From Zobellia laminariae (GTDB taxonomy: Bacteria > Bacteroidota > Bacteroidia > Flavobacteriales > Flavobacteriaceae): 64,000 nt of DNA. The position numbers were made by a program, and so were the translations under genes. The notes beneath the pieces were generated by a model. It had not been told where the DNA came from. It ran no database searches and saw only the letters and a list, made by a program, of their open reading frames with translations. Positions 37,201 through 44,437 of this stretch are shown here, in pieces. The stretch spans positions 558,001 through 622,000 of the forward strand of contig NZ_RCNS01000002.1 in NCBI RefSeq assembly GCF_009725995.1, in the 5' to 3' direction. The number at the start of each line of letters is the position of its first letter. Position 1 is the first letter of the stretch.

Positions 37201-37491
37201 AGGTTCCAGTTTAGATAAATCACGTTGTTTGTGATAACCAATAGCAGTATTGAAAATTAGGGCATCATTTCCAATCCAGTCCCATCGTAACGATTTCTTG
37301 CCTTGTTTCATCCGCAAGGAGTCTATACTTAATTGGCCTCCTCTTGCCGAAAGTTCTGGTGGTAAACCATCTTCAAAGCTTTCCATCAGTTTTTTTGGTT
37401 GATATCCGTCTTGAGCATTTGTCATAATGGTATATGACAAGGCGATTAAGAAAAGCAGTATTTTATTCATTGTAAGAGACTTTTTATACAT
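34264..37491 (-). CDS. PL8 family polysaccharide lyase, chondroitin-ABC-lyase type (paralogue 1)
   Basis: 1075 residues. A signal peptide is present (LLFLIALSYTIMTNAQ); the start may be the ATG eight codons in (37470). Domains follow the chondroitin ABC lyase order: N-terminal jelly-roll (FEDGLPPELSARGG, about residues 38-225), alpha/alpha toroid (about 240-620) and C-terminal beta-sandwiches. The catalytic pair is visible as His502 and Tyr509 (HHAGHAQGY), with the same 7-residue spacing as His501/Tyr508 of the Proteus enzyme. Candidate Arg (ASIRFSSYQ) and Glu (YPYESWGPN) follow. It cleaves uronic-acid-containing polysaccharide by beta-elimination outside the cell. The exact glycan is unknown. 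Confidence 0.88.
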   Translation of the reverse strand: MYKKSLTMNKILLFLIALSYTIMTNAQDGYQPKKLMESFEDGLPPELSARGGQLSIDSLRMKQGKKSLRWDWIGNDALIFNTAIGYHKQRDLSKLEPIGRDKYLMNGHSSYDNKVVLEFPRGFFMWIYNEEASTRRLTFQFGRGDVVDCEFEYNLDFVGWRTVSIMYDRGDMRGIPRPDMDRMTILSPKTGKGTYYIDAVGLSLPMNPKTISANPQLPYIKPHTRLVTQYEHRLFEWSHNTPSLQLEEVTPEMVTALNALDKKAEEFILPSYQREELKDVSINSIAKLYEQFEIKRDGDKIYGLPLVKGNIYPEHFAEMGLGKKFNEGCMTWKEHFSKALMKIASLYRSTENEQDKVRLEEMFINLFDYGVDQGFDVGVGLGWIHHYSYEIREVGPAFYLMRDVLEKNNRLEKAIGIMKWFHGFGQVYREDVVYGVKGRVAADADDSQGLLKPRLYSALIMKNSPEKVRDLRHFSSFFSNITSNYANGLDEIFKPDGVTFHHAGHAQGYGGRGVDGGVSILYLLSHSPFKASADAQARMKKITQTLFDCLFTDDFVGPRAFASIRFSSYQLPSQYFNLPALIALSEDQYDEKMAGFYKQLIEAKEKPTQTDTYWMEKLEQKVEFHTYNYPKSRMLSYSLVGTRRENNDWMATVRGHSKYVYPYESWGPNYFAYPTFIANGYLDVSYPESLDSTTPKEGKWHDGYDWHRWPGVTSVYTPYEQIITSPGQHRDEGGEYPFSDQSFVGGVETVDGNSVFVFPFKGHDMFKLQSFTGKKSYFFFDDFVVCLGSNIKSGIKEYAVETTILQNKILSGDNGLVTSDGTIAEFPFKNSLTKTKPFWLIDNRNTGYYIPKVPKNSSLTIQRENQTNPQYQAKGTTNGDFTTVLFNHGIAPQDAEYDYALIIDADEKKMERFNTEMASKNKPYQVIQHNEKAHIVSSPKHATTAYAIYNAHAKLESGLVKSVNRPSTFVVKEEANGVKLAVSDPDLNIYDGQDDLMPDRTRIESSIYEHEWYYWPSRASKVQLTLKGEWKIKEQIKEMETASNKRAKIISSNKKETVIEFECKDGLSAEVLLEK

Positions 37492-37534
37492 TATATTTTT
37501 ACCATTTTGTAGTAAGCAGATGACATTGTACTAT

Positions 37535-40500
37535 TTATTTAACCAAGAATATTTCGGCACTTAACCCATCTCGGCATTCAAATTCAATAACCGTTTCATT
37601 TTTATTGGAAGAAACCACCTTGGCTTTTTTATTGACCACCGTTTCTATTTCGGTTATCTGGTCTTTTATTTTCCAAAGTCCTTTTAATGTAATCTGAACG
37701 GTAGTAGGGCGTGTAGGCCAATAAAACCATTCACGCCCATAAATAGCTAATTCTACACGTGAGCCATCCGGTAATCTATCATCTTGACCTTCATAAATAT
37801 TAAAGTCGGGATCTGAAAGCGCCAGTTTTATGCCTTCAGGTTCTTCTTTTACTAGAAATGTTGCAGGGCGACTTATCTTAGTAACCTTTCCTTTTTTTAG
37901 GATTACACTTTCATCGTAAATGGCATATGCCGTAGACTTAAGTTTTGGTGCCTTTACAATATGTGCTTTTTCGTCTTGTTGAAGTATTTCGTATGGTTTC
38001 TCCTTACTCTTCATTGCAGTAGCGAAGGCGTCCATTTTCTGGGAATCGGAGTCCGCCATGATGGCATAGCTATAACTAATATCTTGGGGTGCTTTACCAT
38101 GATTAAACCAAACTGTAGTGAAATTGCCTTTTACATCTTCAAGCCCATGAGCATCTGGATTTACCTGTTCTTTACGCTGAAAATTCAGGGTAGTGTTTTT
38201 AGGAACAGACGGAATATAATAACCCGTATTTCTATTATCTACCATCCAAAAAGGTTTGGTAGAACTTAATGTCTTTTCGTAGGGAAATGCAGAAATATTT
38301 TCTGTGCTTAACGCTAAAGGTGTGCTTCCTTTGATTTCATTTTGTAAAATGGTGGTTTCAACATCATATTCGTCTAAATCACTTTTAATATTAGTTCCTA
38401 GACAAACTACATAATCGTCAAAGAAAAAATAAGATTTCTTACCTGAAAATGACTGAATATTAAAAGCATCATGTCCTTTAAAAGGGAAAACAAAAACGCC
38501 ATTTCCATCTTGTGAAGAAACACCTCCAACATAGGGTTGGTCAGAGAATAAATATTCTCCGCCTTCATCTTTTATTTGACCAGGATTGGTGATCATTTTA
38601 TCATACGGAAGCCTAACAGTAGTAGCTCCTGGCCATCGATGCCAATCGTACCCATTTATCCAAACACCATCTTTTGGACTAGTACTTCCAAGGTCATCCC
38701 AATACGTGACATCTAAAAAACCGTTGGCAATAAACAAGGAATACGCAAAATAGCTAGGCCCCCAACTTTCAAAAGGATATACGTATTTGCTATGCCCACG
38801 TACGGTAGTCATCCATTTGTTTTCATTGCGTTTTACCCCAAGACTGGAATAGGACATTATCTGTAGTTTGGGTTGCTCAAAGTTTTTTCTTTCTTGTGAC
38901 ACCTCATTTAACTTATCCGCCCAATAGGAATCCATTGGGTCGGGTGTTTCTCGTAGCGAGATAAGCCAATCGTATAAATTTGCCAATTCTGGGTCAAATG
39001 TGCTGCCGGAAAGTGCTGCTAATGCAGGAAGATTATAAAACTGCTCCGGTACGGTATATGGACTAAAACGAATGTTGTCAAAGGCTCTTGGGTTTTTAAG
39101 TTCTGGTGTAAACACACAGTTAAAATACGTTTGGATAGCCTTTTTTATACGCCCAACTGACTCATCTTTCATATTAAAAGGCGAATCTGCCAAAAGGTAC
39201 GCCACGGATATTAACCCATGTGCTCCACGGCCACCATATCCCAAAGTGTGCCCTGCATGGCGACAAACCGTACCATCTGCTTTTAAAATTTCGTCTAAAG
39301 CTCCTGCATAAGCTGTTGAAACATTGGACAAATAAGAAGAATAATGCCGAAGATCGCGCACTTTTTCTTGTGAGTTCTTCATAATCAACGCACTCAGTAA
39401 TCTAGGGCGAATTAAACCCTGAGCATCATCTGCATCATTTCCAACCCGGCCTTTGACCATATAAGCCATATCTTCCCTGTAGACTTGGTTGAAACTGTAC
39501 ATCCACTTCATTAGGTCCGTAATCTCCTCAAGACGATTATTTTCCTCTAGCACTTTACGCATTAAGAAGAAAGCTGGCGCATGTTCTCGAACTTCATAGG
39601 AGTAATGGTGGATCCACCCTAACCCTGTACCGTTGGCAAACCCTTGGTCAATACCATAATCTATCAAATCCAAAAACATTTTCTCTAGAGTAGCTTTATC
39701 TTGGGGAGCGGTAATGGATTGATATCGTTTGGATATACCCAACAATAACTGACCATACTCCCTCCAATCAAAAACACCTTCCTTGTTTTTCATTCCGCTG
39801 TCCGCGAAATCACCCTTTATCAAGTTTCCTTTTATTAAAGGCTTCCCATATATTTCATCTGCTTCCCTAACAATTCCATAGGCGTCGTACTTCTTCACTA
39901 AATCAGAAATGGGCTTTTTTTGTAAAAGCTCTCGCTCATAGGAGGGGAGAATGAACTCATCAGCTTTTACAGCCATATCATCCATTGCTTTAACGAGCTC
40001 TGGATTTAGCTCTTCTAACTGAAAATTAGGTCTGAATTTGCTGAACTCATAAATCAGTGATGCATAATTGGTAGACTTTCTGTTATGGGGCTGTATGTGT
40101 GGCAACTGAGGATTAGGGCTCTTGGTACGCGCGAACATTTGCATGGATGTATTGATTACATCAACATAAAAAGCACCTGAACCTATTGCTGGGGCAACAA
40201 TCTTTAGTTTGTCCATACTCTCGTTGGGGACACCTTTCATATCACCGCGGTCGTAGTGAATATAGACTGTTCTCCATCCTTTAAAATCTAAGTTATAGTC
40301 AAAATGAGTGTCAACTTTATTACCTCTTCCAAATTGAAAAATGAGATTTTGATTACGGGGGATTTCGTTATAAATCCACATAAAAAAGCCTCTTGGAGCC
40401 TCTAAGATTGTTTTGGTAGAATTCGTATTAGAATGCACATTCTTAAGCTGGTCTTTATCATACCCTGAAGTGTTGATAGGTTTTTGAGGATGATAGCCTA

Positions 40501-40729
40501 TAGGGGTGTTGAAAATTAGAGTATCGTTCGGAACCCAATTCCATTTTAAAGAATTTTTACCATCTTTTACGCGTTTGGAGTCCAATTCTAGTTTGCCTCC
40601 TGTGGCGGATATTCCATTGGGAATGCCCTGTTCAAAATTTTCATAGGTAGAAGCTGGTTGGGTGGAACCTTGTGAAAACAGGGAGTGGCTCCATACAAGG
40701 GTAAGAAGTAAGAAAAAGATATTTTTCAT
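37535..40729 (-). CDS. PL8 family polysaccharide lyase, chondroitin-ABC-lyase type (paralogue 2)
   Basis: 1064 residues, alignable along its length with the neighbouring paralogue. A signal peptide is present (FFLLLTLVWSHSLFSQG). The catalytic His491 and Tyr498 (RHAGHTLGY) keep the seven-residue spacing; NIRFSPY and YPFESWGPS carry the candidate Arg and Glu. The tandem arrangement, with a 43-bp gap and the same orientation, points to local duplication followed by divergence, perhaps for different sulfation or uronate patterns. Products with a terminal unsaturated uronate would be substrates for the GH105-type enzyme encoded just upstream. Confidence 0.88.
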   Translation of the reverse strand: MKNIFFLLLTLVWSHSLFSQGSTQPASTYENFEQGIPNGISATGGKLELDSKRVKDGKNSLKWNWVPNDTLIFNTPIGYHPQKPINTSGYDKDQLKNVHSNTNSTKTILEAPRGFFMWIYNEIPRNQNLIFQFGRGNKVDTHFDYNLDFKGWRTVYIHYDRGDMKGVPNESMDKLKIVAPAIGSGAFYVDVINTSMQMFARTKSPNPQLPHIQPHNRKSTNYASLIYEFSKFRPNFQLEELNPELVKAMDDMAVKADEFILPSYERELLQKKPISDLVKKYDAYGIVREADEIYGKPLIKGNLIKGDFADSGMKNKEGVFDWREYGQLLLGISKRYQSITAPQDKATLEKMFLDLIDYGIDQGFANGTGLGWIHHYSYEVREHAPAFFLMRKVLEENNRLEEITDLMKWMYSFNQVYREDMAYMVKGRVGNDADDAQGLIRPRLLSALIMKNSQEKVRDLRHYSSYLSNVSTAYAGALDEILKADGTVCRHAGHTLGYGGRGAHGLISVAYLLADSPFNMKDESVGRIKKAIQTYFNCVFTPELKNPRAFDNIRFSPYTVPEQFYNLPALAALSGSTFDPELANLYDWLISLRETPDPMDSYWADKLNEVSQERKNFEQPKLQIMSYSSLGVKRNENKWMTTVRGHSKYVYPFESWGPSYFAYSLFIANGFLDVTYWDDLGSTSPKDGVWINGYDWHRWPGATTVRLPYDKMITNPGQIKDEGGEYLFSDQPYVGGVSSQDGNGVFVFPFKGHDAFNIQSFSGKKSYFFFDDYVVCLGTNIKSDLDEYDVETTILQNEIKGSTPLALSTENISAFPYEKTLSSTKPFWMVDNRNTGYYIPSVPKNTTLNFQRKEQVNPDAHGLEDVKGNFTTVWFNHGKAPQDISYSYAIMADSDSQKMDAFATAMKSKEKPYEILQQDEKAHIVKAPKLKSTAYAIYDESVILKKGKVTKISRPATFLVKEEPEGIKLALSDPDFNIYEGQDDRLPDGSRVELAIYGREWFYWPTRPTTVQITLKGLWKIKDQITEIETVVNKKAKVVSSNKNETVIEFECRDGLSAEIFLVK

Positions 40730-40767
40730 ATAGAACTATTGTTGCACCTAGTTACTATTGGTACGGT

Positions 40768-41961
40768 TTATTGTTGTTCCAATAATTCATGCATTTGCTT
40801 TCCCGCAAGGAGAAAGGCACCACAACCATATTCTACAGTGTCATTTTCACTGAGCGCAAATGGGCTAGACCCTACTTTTTGAACATAACCGATTTTTCCG
40901 TCTGCGTTTATACATTTAACAAGTCCGCTCCATGCTTTATTTACATGAGGTAAGTACACTTCTTTATCTAATACTCCATTGTTTACGCCCCATGCCATAG
41001 CATAGCAGAAGAAAGCGCTGGCACTAAATTCCTTAACGGGGTATTGCTCAACATCTAAAAGGGAAGTACGCCACATGCCATCTTCACCCTGTAGCGAGGC
41101 AATTTCCTCCATCATTTCTAGGTATAACTGCTTGTATTTTTTTCGGCTATGGAAGTCTCCAGGAGTGTAAGTAAGCATATCCACCAAGCCTCCAACGACC
41201 CAACCGTTACCTCTTCCCCAGAATACTTTCTTACCGTTTTCGGTTTTTAAAACATCTCCTTCTTTATCCCATTTAAATCGGTCATCACGATAAAATAAAT
41301 GGTCCTCTTTGCTGTATAAATGGTCATAGGTATCCCAAAATCGGACATCCATTTCATTTAAATATTTTCTTTTGCCCGAGGAGGTATATAATTTTAACCA
41401 TGCTGGAGGCGCCATAAATAAGGCATCTGCCCATGACCAATTGGTGTCTCCATTCCACCCAACGACAGGTCCTCTTTTAGGATTATCGATAATGTAATCT
41501 ACTCGCTCATACATATCTTCCAATACTTTAGGGTCTCTGTTTACCAGAAAAATATCAGTATACACACGGCCTATAGCAAATTCATCTGCATGTCTTTGGC
41601 GTTCTCCTAGTTTATAATCAACCTCTTGACATAACCCATCAACATAATTAAAAATCTCTTGGTCTTTGGTAAGGTCGTAATAGGCCATCATGCCCGATAA
41701 GAAAGTTGCTCTTACCCAATTATGTGTGGTTAGCGGTTCAATAATACCACCAGGGATATACATAACATGGGGCAGGTTATTGATTTGCCAAGTAGAGGTT
41801 AAATCCATCAACTCTAAAACACCTTTTTGGGACATAGGGTTTATATCCTGTATTGCTGTGTTGTTTTTTGATATCTGGGCAGGCGTAATTACGGAAGAGT
41901 TACTATTGCAACCCCACAGGACTATGCAAATTAGGGAGCATAATGTTTTTTGAATTTTCAT
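40768..41961 (-). CDS. GH105/GH88 unsaturated glucuronyl/galacturonyl hydrolase lipoprotein
   Basis: 397 residues with a lipoprotein signal (lipobox VLWGC, Cys18). It has the alpha/alpha-barrel Glyco_hydro_88 fold: WSWADALFMAPPAW (about residue 170), and WGRGNGWVVGGLVDML (about residue 250), which is closer to GH105 (YteR-like) than to classical GH88. It removes the 4,5-unsaturated uronic acid from the non-reducing end of lyase products, and thus follows the two PL8 enzymes in the pathway. It is first in the leftward set, 38 bp before PL8 paralogue 2. Confidence 0.87.
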   Translation of the reverse strand: MKIQKTLCSLICIVLWGCNSNSSVITPAQISKNNTAIQDINPMSQKGVLELMDLTSTWQINNLPHVMYIPGGIIEPLTTHNWVRATFLSGMMAYYDLTKDQEIFNYVDGLCQEVDYKLGERQRHADEFAIGRVYTDIFLVNRDPKVLEDMYERVDYIIDNPKRGPVVGWNGDTNWSWADALFMAPPAWLKLYTSSGKRKYLNEMDVRFWDTYDHLYSKEDHLFYRDDRFKWDKEGDVLKTENGKKVFWGRGNGWVVGGLVDMLTYTPGDFHSRKKYKQLYLEMMEEIASLQGEDGMWRTSLLDVEQYPVKEFSASAFFCYAMAWGVNNGVLDKEVYLPHVNKAWSGLVKCINADGKIGYVQKVGSSPFALSENDTVEYGCGAFLLAGKQMHELLEQQ

Positions 41962-42175
41962 TTAAAGCTGATTTTATTTAGGTGTTATTCTAAGAAAAAC
42001 GGAATGGGTTTATATGGCTAATAATTGACTTCAACACTGTTTTTTTAAAGAGTAATAGCTGTTTCAAATTCAATTAATAAATGGGCTTGTTTAACACTCA
42101 TCCATAAATTTATAATCTTAAAATTGGTGTTTATAACTCTAGTCTAAAAAATATGATGAGAATATAAGAAAAGGG

Positions 42176-42206
42176 AGGGGGTAATAGTTTGAAAAGAGGG
42201 GGTAAT
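42176..42206. promoter_or_regulatory. Two direct repeats 21 bp apart upstream of the GH105-PL8 set
   Basis: AGGGGGTAAT occurs at 42176-42185 and again at 42197-42206. The spacing equals two helical turns, as expected for a regulator binding one face of DNA. It lies 215 bp upstream of the GH105 start (minus-strand reading ATTACCCCCT). The rest of 41962-42730 holds the dispersed repeat at 42616 and no gene I can support. Confidence 0.4.
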
Positions 42207-42615
42207 CACGCTCAGGTGTCTGTAAAAAGGCCTTACAGGCCTATTTGAAGTCAGATTAATTAGTGCTGAAATTTGAATAGTTAAATTTTAGATTTGACAA
42301 AAGCCTAAAGTTGCTATGACTGTAATTGGCCAGATTAGCATGGTTCATTGAGAATTTCATACAGAAATGTAATCTTAATTCACAAGGAATGCAACGCTAG
42401 AGTTAGTACTATTATTAACTTAGTTCTAATTTAAAAATTTATTTTTAGTAGCCTACGACCTTTAAATTAGAGTTGTGATATGTGGTAAAAAGGAAGAAGG
42501 ATTGAGTGGTGGTTTTAAGAATTAACCAGTGAGGGAAAAATGATTTTTTACTAAAAACCATCGATAATTTTATTAAAACAGGTAGGGCAATCTGTCATGT
42601 GAAAAACACTTTTTG

Positions 42616-42708
42616 ACTCGATAATCGAGATTAAATGTTCCGAGGCTTACCTCAAAATCAAAGTGTATTTTTTTTAATGCCTCGTGGGCTTGCCCCTAGG
42701 TAGTTTAC
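42616..42708. repeat. Dispersed 93-bp intergenic repeat, copy 2
   Basis: Same length and orientation as copy 1 at 6018-6110, with the CTCGAT-A-ATCGAG palindrome fully conserved and a few substitutions elsewhere. It lies 23 bp beyond the stop of the GspM-like gene. Confidence 0.75.
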
Positions 42709-42730
42709 TAATTATTTTAATTGCATAGTA

Positions 42731-43198
42731 TTATTTTAACTGTCGTATCAAAACGTATGTTTCTAAATATGATTTTCTCGTTCGATAATTATTTTTTTTT
42801 TCAAAATGAACATGAATGATATTTCCGAAATGAGCTTTTTGTTCAATGTTATAAACTGTTTTTAGAATCCCTAGATAGCTACCTCTTAAGTTGAAACTAA
42901 AGGTCTTTTCAATATTTGAATCATTTGAATAAATATGAGGTTGATTAAAGTCTATAACTTTTATGCTATTCGTACGAGCCTCTCTGTTAAGCATTTTTAG
43001 AAGATTATTCTGAAATGAAGTATCACTTAAATTCATCTTACCTAAAATTGAATCATAATACGTTTCTTTTTGGTTTAACAAGGATAATTGTTGTGGAGTA
43101 TTTTTAATAGATTTAACCATAGACGCTTGTTGAAGATATAAAGATCTACTATTGAAAGTTTTTTCAAATGCCAATTTGTAGCTAATCAACAGCATCAA
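42731..43198 (-). CDS. GspM/PilO-like protein (bitopic inner-membrane component)
   Basis: 155 residues from a TTG at 43198 (an ATG follows at 43195). The open frame continues upstream for nine codons that would complete a membrane helix (KFLFSGILLMLLISYK), but no standard start codon is present there before an in-frame TAA. The true N-terminus is therefore uncertain. The rest is a coiled-coil stretch and a small ferredoxin-like domain (FSFNLRGSYLGILKTVYNIEQ) of the GspM/PilO kind. It is last in the leftward secretion locus, 33 bp after the GspL-like gene. The assignment rests on architecture and position more than on motifs. Confidence 0.62.
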   Translation of the reverse strand: MMLLISYKLAFEKTFNSRSLYLQQASMVKSIKNTPQQLSLLNQKETYYDSILGKMNLSDTSFQNNLLKMLNREARTNSIKVIDFNQPHIYSNDSNIEKTFSFNLRGSYLGILKTVYNIEQKAHFGNIIHVHFEKKNNYRTRKSYLETYVLIRQLK

Positions 43199-43231
43199 TA
43201 AAATTCCCGAAAACAGAAATTTATTTTTTTA

Positions 43232-44437
43232 TTAATCCTCATTAATATCAATTTTTATTGAAAAATTAGAGCTTTCGCCTTGTAGGAAATCATAGTCCAT
43301 GGTCTCAACAGATAGGATCCATTCTTGTTTTTCTAATTCCTCTATCCATTTAGAAAATTCTTCGCTATTTTTAGAGATACCTGAAACAGTCATATTTCTC
43401 AACTCTAATTCAATGGGTTTGTTTTCGCGTAAAGGTTTCTTTAAAGGCTGATAGGTTATCTCATTAAGTAGTATAGTTAAAGGAATATCTTTAGCAAGTA
43501 AATCCAAATAAAGGGAAGATTTTGAATTTGAGGATGACGTTAATGCTTCTAATCGTTTTTGCTTTTTTAGAATGGACCCACTCATTTTTTTTAGTTGTTG
43601 GTTTTGAGAAGTGCTTATTTCCATGTTTGATGTTTGACTTTCCACGGCATCCCTGTAATAGTCAAAAACTAAAAAATTTAAAAGTAAAAGAGCAAGAAAT
43701 GAAAATAGCGCAACTTTGGAAATTTTATCAAAAATTCTTCCGTTACTAACATTAGAGAATAGCTCACTATTATAATTCCCAAAATTTCCTATTGTTTGTA
43801 CATGTTCTAAATGGCCTAATATTTGAGAAAAGGGTAATAGGTATGGAGATTCTAAATCAATTCCGTTAATAGTATATTTCTTGGTCTTCCGTTCAGAAAG
43901 GCTATTAACCTTAGTGATAGATTGGCTTGTTAGATTTATTTCATTTTTAGAAGTAATTATTTCTTCTTCTGCAAAATAGGGTAGGGTAGCAATAATGGAA
44001 GTAATCCCAAGAGTTATCCCGGAAATAGATATATCACTAACCTTGAGTTTATTTAGTGTTTCTTCAACATATTCTTTTTTTGAGATAGAAATAACAGGAT
44101 TAGCTTTTTCTTGTATGATTTCATAATAAAAGGAACTTAAATTTAAATTCGGAAATACATGGTTTACGATTGCTTCTGGAGATGAAGAATCTGTGTTATC
44201 TATCTGTTTTGTTAGAACTTTAGAGGTGTTAATAATTAAAAATGTGGGGGTATTTTTTTTAAAGTAACCTTTTAAGCTGCTAAGTTGTTCGGAACTTTCT
44301 GCATTTAAAATATTTAATTCTCCGTGTTGTTTTTTTACAACTAATACATAGTACGTTAATTTACCAGCTAGTTCGGATATTTCCAAGCTTGTAAAAATAG
44401 ATCCTTCAGTTACGTATGTAATAAAACGATTTAGCAT
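43232..44437 (-). CDS. GspL/PilMN-like protein
   Basis: 401 residues: a cytoplasmic N-terminal part (1 to about 235), one membrane helix (about 245-267, FSFLALLLLNFLVFDYY), then a coiled coil (QNQQLKKMSGSILKKQKRL) and a small periplasmic domain (LRNMTVSGISKNSEEFSKWIEEL) typical of PilN/GspL. In type II secretion GspL couples the ATPase GspE to the membrane platform. It starts where the secretin gene stops (1-bp overlap), so the two are coupled. Sequence divergence is high; role is assigned from domain order and operon position. Confidence 0.68.
   Translation of the reverse strand: MLNRFITYVTEGSIFTSLEISELAGKLTYYVLVVKKQHGELNILNAESSEQLSSLKGYFKKNTPTFLIINTSKVLTKQIDNTDSSSPEAIVNHVFPNLNLSSFYYEIIQEKANPVISISKKEYVEETLNKLKVSDISISGITLGITSIIATLPYFAEEEIITSKNEINLTSQSITKVNSLSERKTKKYTINGIDLESPYLLPFSQILGHLEHVQTIGNFGNYNSELFSNVSNGRIFDKISKVALFSFLALLLLNFLVFDYYRDAVESQTSNMEISTSQNQQLKKMSGSILKKQKRLEALTSSSNSKSSLYLDLLAKDIPLTILLNEITYQPLKKPLRENKPIELELRNMTVSGISKNSEEFSKWIEELEKQEWILSVETMDYDFLQGESSNFSIKIDINED

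Noticed and set aside
34264..40729. Alginate or heparin lyase identity for the two large lyases
   Set aside because: The His-x6-Tyr catalytic arrangement and domain order match the chondroitin ABC lyase type (PL8) and not PL6, PL7, PL12 or PL17.
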